Positions 16,483-25,469 of a DNA stretch of 64,000 bases are shown here, in pieces. How positions within the stretch are numbered: the first letter of the stretch is position 1; each line of letters starts with the position of its first letter. Source of the stretch: Rossellomorea marisflavi (GTDB taxonomy: Bacteria > Bacillota > Bacilli > Bacillales > Bacillaceae_B); contig NZ_CP081870.1 of the NCBI RefSeq assembly GCF_022170785.1, positions 4,092,001 to 4,156,000 on the forward strand, given 5' to 3'. The translations under genes and the position numbers were made by a program. The notes below the pieces were generated by a model. It saw only the letters and a program-made list of their open reading frames with translations. It was not told the DNA's origin and did not search any database.

Positions 16483-18285
16483 TTACACCCGCTCAGTGAA
16501 TAATGCCAGGGCATTCTTTACATATCCGAATTCAGAAGCATGCGGCCGATCATCTCCTGAAGCATATCCATAGTCAACCATTCGGTTGCGGTTCAGACAA
16601 AGCTTTGTCAACTCCGACTTAAAGAAGTCAAACAGCTCGAAACGCTCCTTTAACGAAGGGAATCGGTGTTGATAATGAATGATGGCTTCTGCAAGAAAGG
16701 CCCAGAAGGTTTCTTCCTCCATCAAGTTGTGATTGACGAAGATATTGCTCATGTAGCGCAGATGACAAATGAATAATCCCGTGAAGATGAATTGTGTCAA
16801 TCCTTCTGGTGGCTCGCTCCTCAATACACGCTTAAGTTCCTCCGTTAATTCATCCAGTTCAGGGAACGGCTGATCCGTCATATTGACATCATCCACGAAA
16901 TCTTTGATGGCCAGTCTATGAGGGACGGAATCCTTCAGGACCAGGATCGTATTCTGTCCATGAGGGGAAAAGACCGTACCATATTGATACAAGTAATGCA
17001 GAAGGGGGTCCATGACGACCTGGTAAAATGTCTTCAACCATTTCTCCGTACTTAAACCAGAATCCTCGATCAAACTTTTCACATAAGGTTTTCCATTCCG
17101 GTCTTCGTAGTGAAGAGCTGCCAACGTGATGGCTTGTTCGCCTTCATCCAAGTATGTATAGATGCTCTCCCTCCAAATGGTCCCAAGCATTTCGAGATAA
17201 TGATACGGAACTTTTTCGACATGTACATAGTCGGGATGATCGACGTTCATACTGGCATTTTCACCAGGAAGGATGACCCTGCACTCATCCCTGAGGAAAG
17301 GATCCTGTTCAGCGATTCCTTTGATCCATTCCGTCACTTGGGGAGCGACCAAGGTCCGTTCAGACGGTAAGCCCCTGTACACAAGGGTATTTAATATACT
17401 CATCGGTAGTTTGACATGGTGTTTGTCCCTATTGGTCACGTTGACGAATGTCCTCACCGACTGCTGCGGGAGATAATCGTCATCCCCTTTGCCCAGTGGG
17501 ATGATTTCTTTGAAGGCAAGTGCTTGCGGGAATTGCTGGACCAACACTTCCTTCCACTGCCACTCGTGTACAGGCATATAGTAGTAGTCGTCTGGCTGCC
17601 CTCCGGCTGCTTTCACTTTTTCATCGAACCGTTCCCTTTCTTCCTTCGATAGCTCGTCAGAAATTAGCTTATCATAGCTCACCCCTTGGACAGCTTGGAA
17701 TGACGCCATCTCCTTCTTAACGGCAATCCAGGATAATCGGATCTCCTTCTGCTGTTCGGGTGCATACTTCACATAATCATCGTACCCAAAGCCGATCCTG
17801 CCTTTGTTATACGTGATCCAAGGGTGCCCTGTCATGAAGCCTTCCAAGAGGGCGTAATCCTCATGAATGAGTTCATCCGACGATACCTCCTGACATTCAA
17901 GTATGTGGGCATCGGCAATAAGGGTTGCATTCAGCTCTTTGATCAGATGGCCGACGGTTTCAGGTGACATGGGGATGAGCCCTTGAAGATCGATGAGCAG
18001 CCCGACTGCGTACGTGGCTCCTCTCACCTCTCCTGATTCTAAGACCTCGATTGTCTCCTCTTTAACATCATAGCTATCAAACAATCGTTTCTCCGCTTGA
18101 TAACGGTAGTATCTTGTTTCAGAAACTTTCAGCTCACACTGAATCAAAGAGCCGTCCGTCTTAATATCAGGGTGGATCATATCCTCATACATATATTCTG
18201 AAAGCATCTTGGCAACCAGCTTCCGATTGACCCGTTCCCAATTTCCCCTTGTTAAAGCGGATGGTGATTTCATATGATTGTCCAT
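16483..18285 (-). CDS. rhbF: IucA/IucC-type siderophore synthetase (RhbF-like)
   Basis: NRPS-independent siderophore synthetase of 600 residues that adenylates a carboxylate (citrate or a citryl half-siderophore) and condenses it with a hydroxamate amine. Family motifs: GHPWITYNKGRIGFGYDDY (about 154-172), the NVTNRDKHHVKLPMSI segment, and FSPHGQNTILVLKDSVPHRLAIKDFVDD in the C-terminal active-site region. GGAAGG precedes the ATG; the gene overlaps the monooxygenase by 16 bases. By position and similarity it matches rhbF/iucC, the second ligase of rhizobactin/schizokinen-type pathways. The division of labour between the two synthetases is inferred from gene order. Confidence 0.88.
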   Translation of the reverse strand: MDNHMKSPSALTRGNWERVNRKLVAKMLSEYMYEDMIHPDIKTDGSLIQCELKVSETRYYRYQAEKRLFDSYDVKEETIEVLESGEVRGATYAVGLLIDLQGLIPMSPETVGHLIKELNATLIADAHILECQEVSSDELIHEDYALLEGFMTGHPWITYNKGRIGFGYDDYVKYAPEQQKEIRLSWIAVKKEMASFQAVQGVSYDKLISDELSKEERERFDEKVKAAGGQPDDYYYMPVHEWQWKEVLVQQFPQALAFKEIIPLGKGDDDYLPQQSVRTFVNVTNRDKHHVKLPMSILNTLVYRGLPSERTLVAPQVTEWIKGIAEQDPFLRDECRVILPGENASMNVDHPDYVHVEKVPYHYLEMLGTIWRESIYTYLDEGEQAITLAALHYEDRNGKPYVKSLIEDSGLSTEKWLKTFYQVVMDPLLHYLYQYGTVFSPHGQNTILVLKDSVPHRLAIKDFVDDVNMTDQPFPELDELTEELKRVLRSEPPEGLTQFIFTGLFICHLRYMSNIFVNHNLMEEETFWAFLAEAIIHYQHRFPSLKERFELFDFFKSELTKLCLNRNRMVDYGYASGDDRPHASEFGYVKNALALFTERV

Positions 18286-19652
18286 TTCTGATCCTTCCTT
18301 TCAAATGAGTTGATCGTTTCCTGAGATCCATCTTCCTGTCCTGATGGATCCCCTATGCCGAACGACTGGAACACATTTTTCTGTCGGATCGGATAAACCT
18401 CCCGACCGACGATCTGATTGATGATGATGGCATTCCGGTGGGCTCCAAGGCCAAGGTCCGGTGCACCCACACCATGGGTATGCAACTCACCGTTTTGTAC
18501 GAAAATGTCGGTAGCCTCACCCGAAGCGGAGCGTAACCGATAGTCTTCCGTAATTCCGAATCTCCCATGGCTATCTCGCCATATGCTCTGATCCATTGCA
18601 GATAAGAAGGATGGTTCCGCCTGTTTGTAACCTGTACCAAGGATGATGACATCGCTCTCTATGAAGAATGCCTCCTTTTTCACATGATGAAAGCCTTCCA
18701 GAACGTACCGACTACCGGCCTGCCCTATTCCCGTGATTTCTGTCATCGCTTGAAGATGGATGGGGGGCCTTACCCCTCCAATGGATCGTTCATAGAGCAG
18801 ATCATAAATATCAGCGATTGTCCCTGCACTGATTCCTTTGTATAGTAAGCCCTGACCTTTCAAGAGTTCGTCCTTTCTCTCCTGGGGCAGGTGATAAAAG
18901 AAGTTCGTATAGTCCGGTGAGAAATACTCCAGTCCAAGCTTGGAATACTCCATCGGAAAGAATCCGTCCGACCTTGTAAACCAATTCAGCGAGAATCCTT
19001 CCTCTTCTTGGAGCCGGGTCGCGTCAAGAAAAACCTCGGCTGCACTCTGCCCGGATCCGATTACCGTCACCGAACGTTTCCCTTTCAGGCAGGATTTAGA
19101 AAAAATATATTCAGATGAGTGGAAGATCCGATCATTAAGCATTTCCTTGCAAGGATCTGGTATAGACGGAACGGATCCGATCCCCATGACCACATGGCGA
19201 GTCATAAAATGTTTTTCTTGTCCGGACCCGTGGTCCCACGCAGACACTTTGTACCCCTTCTCCCCGTCAGGTAGATCAACCGGTATGACCACTTCCACTT
19301 CCATGGAGAATCGACAGGAAGGTAATCGTTCTGCTACCCAGCGGCAATAGTGATTATATTCTTTACGGGGGATATGGAACTTCTCAAGAAAGTAATAATG
19401 ATAGAGACGCCCATGTTCTTGTAGGTAGTTAAGGAAACTGTGCCGGTTGGTTACATCGACCATACTGACAAGGTCAGCAAGAAAAGGAACCTGGAGGGTC
19501 GTCCCGTCAATCAACATTCCCGGATGCCAATCAAATGACCCCTTTCGTTCAAGAAAAACAGCTTCCACCTCTTCTTTTCCATCCAAAAGGGCCGCAAGTC
19601 CGAGATTGAATGGACCAATTCCGATTCCGACTACATCCAAAATCCCCCTCAT
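18270..19652 (-). CDS. rhbE: Lysine/ornithine/diamine N-monooxygenase (RhbE-like)
   Basis: FAD- and NADPH-dependent N-hydroxylase of about 460 residues that makes the hydroxamate nitrogen, here probably on 1,3-diaminopropane. Visible motifs: FAD-binding GIGIGPFNLGLA (9-20), NADPH-binding GSGQSAAE (about 200), and the C-terminal GVGAPDLGLGAHRNA signature of IucD/SidA enzymes. The ATG at 19652 is preferred: AAGGAG lies 9 bases upstream and it overlaps the acetyltransferase stop as TGATG. The in-frame ATG at 19661 sits directly on the ribosome binding site. Confidence 0.9.
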   Translation of the reverse strand: MRGILDVVGIGIGPFNLGLAALLDGKEEVEAVFLERKGSFDWHPGMLIDGTTLQVPFLADLVSMVDVTNRHSFLNYLQEHGRLYHYYFLEKFHIPRKEYNHYCRWVAERLPSCRFSMEVEVVIPVDLPDGEKGYKVSAWDHGSGQEKHFMTRHVVMGIGSVPSIPDPCKEMLNDRIFHSSEYIFSKSCLKGKRSVTVIGSGQSAAEVFLDATRLQEEEGFSLNWFTRSDGFFPMEYSKLGLEYFSPDYTNFFYHLPQERKDELLKGQGLLYKGISAGTIADIYDLLYERSIGGVRPPIHLQAMTEITGIGQAGSRYVLEGFHHVKKEAFFIESDVIILGTGYKQAEPSFLSAMDQSIWRDSHGRFGITEDYRLRSASGEATDIFVQNGELHTHGVGAPDLGLGAHRNAIIINQIVGREVYPIRQKNVFQSFGIGDPSGQEDGSQETINSFERKDQKWTII

Positions 19653-20203
19653 CAAGACCATCTCCTTTCAAACTCTTTGCGATCACATGACATGAGCAGT
19701 CCGGTTTTATCAGGTAGTTGCACCGGCTTAAGAGGGATGAAACCACATGTTTTGAACACGTGGATCATCTTCTCATTCCGGATATCCGGTTCTGCCATCA
19801 CTTTTACCGTCTTTGATTCTTCAAAAAGGAAGCGGACCATCTCCTTTAGCAAGGGAAGTGCAAGTCCTTTCCCTAAAAAACGCTTGTCCCCTATCAAGAG
19901 GTGGACCCCTTGGTCATAAGGGTGGTTCGGATACGTTCCTTGCAATACGTCACCTTCGACCCAATAGGCCTCCCAGTAGCTCATGGGGATCCCGTCGATC
20001 ATACCAAGATATAGAGCCTGGTGCCCATCGGACAGAGCCTTCTCAAAATGCGTCCGAAACTCAGGTAAAGGGACGTTCAGATGCCAGAAAGGATGGACGT
20101 GATCTTCATTCATCCACGTATGAACCAAACCAATATCATCAAGTCCTGCTTTTCTGAACGAAATTGTTTTGTGCAATTTCGGTTCATATACGTCATACAC
20201 CAT
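19652..20203 (-). CDS. rhbD: GNAT hydroxylamine N-acetyltransferase (RhbD-like)
   Basis: Acetyl-CoA-dependent acyltransferase of about 183 residues, related to IucB/RhbD, that acylates the N-hydroxylated amine to give the hydroxamate. The GNAT core shows HTWMNEDHVHPFWHLN near the start, the acceptor strand GVHLLIGDKRFLGKGLALPLL with the CoA-binding GKG turn, and AEPDIRNEKMIHVFKTCGF, all typical of siderophore N-acyltransferases. The ATG at 20203 has GGAGG 6-7 bases upstream; an earlier ATG at 20227 lies inside the preceding gene. Overlaps both neighbours, so it is tightly coupled in the operon. Confidence 0.87.
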   Translation of the reverse strand: MVYDVYEPKLHKTISFRKAGLDDIGLVHTWMNEDHVHPFWHLNVPLPEFRTHFEKALSDGHQALYLGMIDGIPMSYWEAYWVEGDVLQGTYPNHPYDQGVHLLIGDKRFLGKGLALPLLKEMVRFLFEESKTVKVMAEPDIRNEKMIHVFKTCGFIPLKPVQLPDKTGLLMSCDRKEFERRWS

Positions 20204-21965
20204 GCCGGACCTCCACTTCATGGGCAATTGGATTGCGCACCATGGTATAGACCGACTGAGATTCCATCGGACCGATTAGTTCGTCCATGTCATAGAACCG
20301 GGTAAGGAGATTGGCCTTACAAGGCAGGACTGGCTGATAGAGGAGACTTTCCACCAAGCCCCCCGACATGCTTCCTTCATGTTTTTTCAAAGCTGTTCTC
20401 AGAATCCTGATCAAGTTCTCCTCTTCAATCAACCCGCTTACTCCGAAACCATTGATGAGTCCAAAGAGGTGATTGAAGAAGAAGTAATATCTAAATCTTT
20501 CTTCCGCCACATCATCGTCGCAAGTCGTATCGCTGATGGCACTGATCCCAGGGTGAAGAATGGCTAGCTTCCCTGCTTTCGAACGGCTATAGTAATACCC
20601 CTGATTATCACGATAGTGGAAACGATGCGGATATCCTTCCTTCAGGGTGACAAGGGAATTTTGCTGGTGTGCTTCCAAGGCGATTCCATAGTGAGAGAAT
20701 AACCACATCATCGGATCCAATGAGATGGATAGATAACGAGAGAGCCAATCCTCACTCACTTGTTCCACTGTCCTCCCCTCCCTGACGGCAATCTCCGTGA
20801 TGATGGAGTGGATGCGGGGCTTTCCTCCGTATGGATGGTCCTGGCACAGGCCTGCAATCAAGCTGGTACTTCCCGCATCCTCCCTGAAGGGGTTATCTCT
20901 TATCACGACTTCAAAACCGGAAATGTCTTCACTGGATTCAAGATTGATGTAGGCGGGATCCTCGATGATGTTGAAGTCAGGAAAGTGCCCTTTCAGTGCT
21001 TTTCCGAGGTCTGTCTGAAGGAGTTTTGACACCTCCACCCCCCTGGCCAACTCCTTTGCCTGATTGATTCGTAAAGAATTGGTGATCTTCACAGGTACCG
21101 AAAACTTGAACATATAGGGCGACTGCTTGGCGTACACGCTCCTTAAGGAGGAGGTAGCCGTATAGACACGCCCAAGTGGACCGATGTATTCCAGATTCCC
21201 CCCCATGATCCGTTCCTGTACCTCGGGCCTAGACAACAGCTCCTTTGTTTGTAGGGGATGAACAGGAATTAGTACCTTTCCTTTTTCATTGACGAGCTGA
21301 TCAATCCATTCTTCATCCACACCGCCGTCCTTCAGCTCATTGATGATGATGGAAACCGCCGTTTCAGGGCGGCTTGAATCATGGACAACAAGATCCTCAT
21401 CGGCTGCAAAATAATGGAGTTGGAACTCTCCCTTCCTTTCTGGCGAGTACAGTCTGTCTTCTTCCTCTGTCAATCCCTGCTTACTCTTGGGCGTTGGGTG
21501 AAGGAGGTGACCAAATAATAAGGATTGTTCCGCCTCTATGAAGTCCACATCAGAACGGGAGAGGGATTCACCATCTTCAAGTCGCCCCTCCACGTAGTTA
21601 CGGATGCTCCTGCAGCTGAGGATGACGCGATAGATCAATTCATCCTCTGCCTCTTTGCATTGCTGGTCAAGGAGGAATTCTTTTACAATCAAAGTAACTA
21701 GAGTGACATAATCCAGGGGCTGTAGATCGCCTTCTCCTTGAACCCTGTAGTAGATCGGAAAGGAGAAGAGATGTCGATCCGTCAATGACCAGTACTCAAG
21801 AGGCAATACCAGGTCGATTTTCTGGATGGAGAGTTTCGAGATGAAAACGTGTTGGGAAAAGGAGTCGAACACATCGGTACATTCGTAATTCCCTGTCTCC
21901 CTTAAATAACAATTAAGGAAACTTTGCATTGTGGCATTTTCGGCTATACGTTTCGAATCATACAA
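20193..21965 (-). CDS. rhbC: IucA/IucC-type siderophore synthetase (RhbC-like)
   Basis: First NRPS-independent siderophore ligase of the operon, about 590 residues, expected to attach one hydroxamate arm to citrate. Typical segments: VLIPVHPLQTKELLS, SLRSVYAKQSPYMFKFSVPVKITNSLRINQ, DNPFREDAGSTSLIAGL and YGIALEAHQQNSLVTLKEGYPHRFHYRD. The TTG at 21965 is chosen because GGAGG lies 8 bases upstream; an ATG at 21980 inside the decarboxylase gene has no ribosome binding site. It resembles the other IucA/IucC paralogue only distantly, as usual for the two-synthetase pathways. The exact acceptor is inferred from the rhizobactin model. Confidence 0.88.
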   Translation of the reverse strand: MYDSKRIAENATMQSFLNCYLRETGNYECTDVFDSFSQHVFISKLSIQKIDLVLPLEYWSLTDRHLFSFPIYYRVQGEGDLQPLDYVTLVTLIVKEFLLDQQCKEAEDELIYRVILSCRSIRNYVEGRLEDGESLSRSDVDFIEAEQSLLFGHLLHPTPKSKQGLTEEEDRLYSPERKGEFQLHYFAADEDLVVHDSSRPETAVSIIINELKDGGVDEEWIDQLVNEKGKVLIPVHPLQTKELLSRPEVQERIMGGNLEYIGPLGRVYTATSSLRSVYAKQSPYMFKFSVPVKITNSLRINQAKELARGVEVSKLLQTDLGKALKGHFPDFNIIEDPAYINLESSEDISGFEVVIRDNPFREDAGSTSLIAGLCQDHPYGGKPRIHSIITEIAVREGRTVEQVSEDWLSRYLSISLDPMMWLFSHYGIALEAHQQNSLVTLKEGYPHRFHYRDNQGYYYSRSKAGKLAILHPGISAISDTTCDDDVAEERFRYYFFFNHLFGLINGFGVSGLIEEENLIRILRTALKKHEGSMSGGLVESLLYQPVLPCKANLLTRFYDMDELIGPMESQSVYTMVRNPIAHEVEVRHGV

Positions 21966-23460
21966 GGGCTTTACCTCCATTCGTGAATTGTCGTGCCTTC
22001 CGTTCGATATCTGACAACAGTTGGTGGATATCGTCTTTGGACGTTCTCGGATTCAATAGCGTCAGTTTCAAGCAGGTTACCCCTTCAACCGATGTTTTTG
22101 CTATTACGCCACCACCGTCTTGGTATAGCTGTTGCTGGATTGACCTGTTCAGACCATTCACCTCTTCTTCCTTCAAAGAAAGGGGACGTATCCGGAACAC
22201 CACCGTATTGATTTCGGGATGTTGTGTTTTCAGTTCGAAATGATCCATGTTCCTTATCAGTTCTGCTGTGTAGCCGGCAAGTTCCAGCGTATGATCAATC
22301 ATCTCGCCAAACCGCCTGAGTCCAATTACCTTCAAGGACAAATAAATCTTCAATGCATCAAATCGCCGCGTCGTCTGTACGGATTTATTCACCAGATTTT
22401 CGATTCCTTCATACTCATCTTCCAACGGATTAAGATAGGCGGCGTGATGGGCGATGAAGCGAAATGACTCACGAGCCTTTACCATGAACGCTCCACAGCT
22501 GATGGGCTGATACCATAGCTTGTGGAAGTCAATGGTGATGGAGTCAGCGTATTGCAGCCCATCCACTTTGGTTCGGTGCCTATCGCTGAGCAGCAGTGCT
22601 CCTCCGAATGCGGCATCGACATGAAGCCATAGTTCATACTCTTTTGCTATCGTTGCAGATGCTTGAAGGGAATCGATGCTACCGAAATCCGTAGTGCCAC
22701 ATGTAGCCACAAGGGCGAAGGGAAGTAGGCCCTCTCCCTTCAACTCCTTGAGAATCCTTTGCAAATCGGTCATGCTCATCCGCTGTGCTCGGTCACTGGG
22801 CACAGTGACCACTGCTTTTTCCCCAAGACCGAGCTGTGAAGCTGATTTTTTGACAGTGAAATGGGCGTCCTCCGAACATAGGATCCGGAGCCGATGTGTC
22901 CCTTCAGGCAGCCCGTCCTTCTTCACATCATGCTTCCACATCTTGAAGCAATAGGAATCCCTCGCCAATAGTAGCCCCATGTAATTGGATTGGGTCCCTC
23001 CGCTTGTGAACACTCCATCAGAACCTTCAGGGTATCCTATCAACCTCTTCAACCAATCCACCATGCCTTCTTCCAGATAGGTCGCAGAAGGGCTTTGATC
23101 CCACGAATCCATGGATTGGTTCAAAACAGCAATGATATTCTCTGCCATGATTCCCGGTAAGAGTGGAGGACAGTGGAGGTGGGCCATGCTCCTTTCATGA
23201 GAGACATGAAGACTGCTTTGAAGGACCGGACCCTCGATCTCTCTCAAAACATCTTCGAATGCCTGACCATCCTGGGTGAACGACAAGACACCTTCAACCT
23301 GTCTTTGAAGAGCGTCAGGTGTTCCTCCGCGAAATGGACGATCAATCTTTTTGTATAGCGCTGTGAGCTCCTCCGTAAGAAGCGTCATACCGGCTTTATA
23401 TGCGTGCAACCCTTTTTCCCCTTGATGAAGGAAGTAAGGATCGAATTCGGTTCTATTCAT
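21958..23460 (-). CDS. rhbB: L-2,4-diaminobutyrate decarboxylase (RhbB-like)
   Basis: Group II PLP-dependent decarboxylase of 500 residues converting diaminobutyrate to 1,3-diaminopropane, the diamine core of schizokinen. Motifs: SGGTQSNYMGLLLARD (about 153-168), LHVDAAFGG with the PLP-nitrogen aspartate D282, and the Schiff-base lysine K314 in DFHKLWYQP. Start ATG 23460 lies 4 bases after the aminotransferase stop, with AGAGG about 7 bases upstream. The pairing with a diaminobutyrate aminotransferase directly upstream makes this substrate more likely than aromatic amino acids or glutamate. Confidence 0.88.
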   Translation of the reverse strand: MNRTEFDPYFLHQGEKGLHAYKAGMTLLTEELTALYKKIDRPFRGGTPDALQRQVEGVLSFTQDGQAFEDVLREIEGPVLQSSLHVSHERSMAHLHCPPLLPGIMAENIIAVLNQSMDSWDQSPSATYLEEGMVDWLKRLIGYPEGSDGVFTSGGTQSNYMGLLLARDSYCFKMWKHDVKKDGLPEGTHRLRILCSEDAHFTVKKSASQLGLGEKAVVTVPSDRAQRMSMTDLQRILKELKGEGLLPFALVATCGTTDFGSIDSLQASATIAKEYELWLHVDAAFGGALLLSDRHRTKVDGLQYADSITIDFHKLWYQPISCGAFMVKARESFRFIAHHAAYLNPLEDEYEGIENLVNKSVQTTRRFDALKIYLSLKVIGLRRFGEMIDHTLELAGYTAELIRNMDHFELKTQHPEINTVVFRIRPLSLKEEEVNGLNRSIQQQLYQDGGGVIAKTSVEGVTCLKLTLLNPRTSKDDIHQLLSDIERKARQFTNGGKALV

Positions 23461-23464
23461 CTCT

Positions 23465-24814
23465 CTACCTCTCAACGGATGCCAATACGGCATCGCGGAA
23501 AATGCTCATCACTTCCCGTAGCTGCTCTTGTGTGATGATCAAGGGTGGAAGGAACCGGACGACCGCTCCTTGCCTTCCACCAACTTCAAGGATCAAACCA
23601 CGCTCGAAACATTCGCGCTGGATACGGCTTGCAAGCTCGGCATTGGCAGGATGACTGCCGGAAGATGAAGCAGGGAGGGTCGGATCAATGATCTCAACCC
23701 CTACCATCAGCCCCCTTCCCCTCACTTCACCGATTTGGGGAACGTCTTCCTGAAGCTCTGAGAGCGTGGCCAAAAGGGATTCACCGAGTAGTGCTGCATG
23801 TTTCTCAAGCTGATTCTCCTTTAAATAGCGGAGGGTTGCCGTACCCGTTGCCATGGCCATTTGATTGCCCCTGAACGTGCCGATATGTGCTCCAGGTCCC
23901 CATACGTCCAAGTCTTTGTCATACACAACCACGGATAGGGGCAGGCTTCCACCGATTGCTTTTGAGAGAACGATCACATCTGGAACGATCCCAGCATGCT
24001 CGAATGAGAAAACTTTTCCTGTACGGCCGATGCCGGTCTGTACTTCATCAATGATGAGGGGAATGCCCCTTTCCCTGGTGATCCTCCTCATTTCCCTTAA
24101 CCATTTGATCGGGGCTGGTATGGAACCCCCTTCTCCCTGTACGGTCTCAAGGATCATGGCAGCGGGTGGAAGGATGCCGCTTTCCGGATCATCAAGAAGG
24201 TTTTCGATGTACCGTGCACTGATTTCATGGGTCGCCTCACCACCTACTCCGAAAGGGCAACGGTAGGTATATGGATACGGAAGGAAGTGAGTATCCGGCA
24301 TGAGTCCATGAACCCCTTTCTTCGGACTTAGATTCCCTGAAATCGCCATCGTTCCGTGCGTCGCACCGTGATATCCTCCTTGGAAAGTCAGGATGCTTTG
24401 CCTTCCCGTTGCCGTTTTTACAAGCTTCATTGCCGCTTCGATGGCATCTCCACCTGTAGGACCGCAAAATTGAATCTTCGCTCTTTCCCTGAATCCTTCT
24501 GGAAGGAATGAGAATAGCTCAGTGATAAATTCTTCTTTGACCGGAGTGGTCAGATCTAATGTATGTAAAGGCCGCTTATCGCGTATCACTCGCTCCATAG
24601 CTTCGATGATGACGGGATGATTATGTCCGAGCGCCAGTGTTCCAGCTCCTGCCAAACAGTCAATATACATTTTCCCTTCCATGTCTGTCACATGGACACC
24701 CTCTGCCTCCTTTATGGCGAGGGGGATCCTGCGCGGATAGGAGCGGGCATTGGATTCTCTTCTCTCCTGCTGATTGAGTAACGCTTGATTGGACAACAAT
24801 TGTTGGATCGTCAT
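23465..24814 (-). CDS. rhbA: Diaminobutyrate-2-oxoglutarate aminotransferase (RhbA-like)
   Basis: Class III PLP aminotransferase of 449 residues making L-2,4-diaminobutyrate from aspartate semialdehyde. Key parts: IDCLAGAGTLALGHNHP (51-67), GPTGGDAIEAAMKLVKTATGR (cofactor phosphate region), LIIDEVQTGIGRTGK with D256, and the PLP lysine K285 in VLSKAIGG. The second of two close ATG codons (24814) is preferred, as AAAGGGAG lies 6 bases before it. First gene of the siderophore operon, directly downstream of a promoter carrying Fur boxes, so expression is expected in iron starvation. Confidence 0.9.
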   Translation of the reverse strand: MTIQQLLSNQALLNQQERRESNARSYPRRIPLAIKEAEGVHVTDMEGKMYIDCLAGAGTLALGHNHPVIIEAMERVIRDKRPLHTLDLTTPVKEEFITELFSFLPEGFRERAKIQFCGPTGGDAIEAAMKLVKTATGRQSILTFQGGYHGATHGTMAISGNLSPKKGVHGLMPDTHFLPYPYTYRCPFGVGGEATHEISARYIENLLDDPESGILPPAAMILETVQGEGGSIPAPIKWLREMRRITRERGIPLIIDEVQTGIGRTGKVFSFEHAGIVPDVIVLSKAIGGSLPLSVVVYDKDLDVWGPGAHIGTFRGNQMAMATGTATLRYLKENQLEKHAALLGESLLATLSELQEDVPQIGEVRGRGLMVGVEIIDPTLPASSSGSHPANAELASRIQRECFERGLILEVGGRQGAVVRFLPPLIITQEQLREVMSIFRDAVLASVER

Positions 24815-24859
24815 AGTCATCTCCCTTTCAATAATGGCTGAGTAACTGCTTACAACGTC

Positions 24860-24912
24860 ATATTAGTTGATAATGATTCTCATTGTCAATAAGTAATTGA
24901 TAACGATTCTCA
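24860..24912 (-). promoter_or_regulatory. Fur-controlled promoter of the siderophore operon (two Fur boxes)
   Basis: Minus strand: -35 TTGACA (24884-24889), an 18-base spacer, and -10 TAATAT (24860-24865). A Fur box TGATAATGATTCTCA (24868-24882, plus-strand sense) fills the spacer, and a second, TGATAACGATTCTCA, lies upstream (24898-24912). Both match the 7-1-7 consensus closely. Iron-loaded Fur at box 1 would block RNA polymerase. Confidence 0.88.
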
Positions 24913-25242
24913 TCGTATTGAATCATCTGAATCTTTTCTCCCCTCTATGACCCTTTGAACAACAAACGGATAAAAACCAGCATTATCAGTATTTTAATAG
25001 ATTCTTCTATACCTTGAATGATTTCATTTTTAAAAGGATGAGGGAGATTCTCGAATGTAAAAGAAAGGTAGATTGTACTAGTTCGTGGTGAAAATAAGTT
25101 GGAAGAACATAAATATCCCGACTTTACTCAAGACAGTGGTCGGATTTGAGAGTCTACAATGGAATCAAATCTTACTTATGAACTCAATTACCTTTAAACA
25201 CCATCAGACATCCTAATTATCATAAAATTCCCAAAACATTGG

Positions 25243-25270
25243 TTTACACCTGGGTCATTAAGGGTATAAA
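25243..25270 (+). promoter_or_regulatory. Possible promoter of the hscC operon
   Basis: TTTACA (25243-25248), 16 bases, TATAAA (25265-25270). It lies about 200 bases before the hscC start, which would give a long leader. The rest of the 24913-25469 stretch is A/T-rich and I see no gene in it. Confidence 0.35.
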
Positions 25271-25425
25271 TTTCTGTTATTAATTGTAAAATAATCCTTT
25301 TGTCCTAATCCAACAAAGGTCATATGAATCATCCATATCAATTGTTATTCTAGTAAACTATTTAGTGGTATACACGTCCCATCTTTTCCATTTAAGGGGT
25401 ATGCCAATCCCGACGATAAAAAAAT

Positions 25426-25446
25426 GATCAGTGACCTGCACTGATC
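25426..25446. repeat. Inverted repeat in the hscC leader
   Basis: Perfect 8-base arms GATCAGTG / CACTGATC around ACCTG, ending 11 bases before the AAAAAGGAG ribosome binding site of hscC. It could be an operator or a translation-modulating hairpin; there is no T tract, so it is not a terminator. Confidence 0.5.
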
Positions 25447-25469
25447 TGACTGAAAAAGGAGAGAGAACT

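Noticed and set aside
24868-24912. Two-copy repeat considered as a CRISPR or iteron start
   Set aside because: Only two units, each a Fur box within a promoter; no spacers or further copies.
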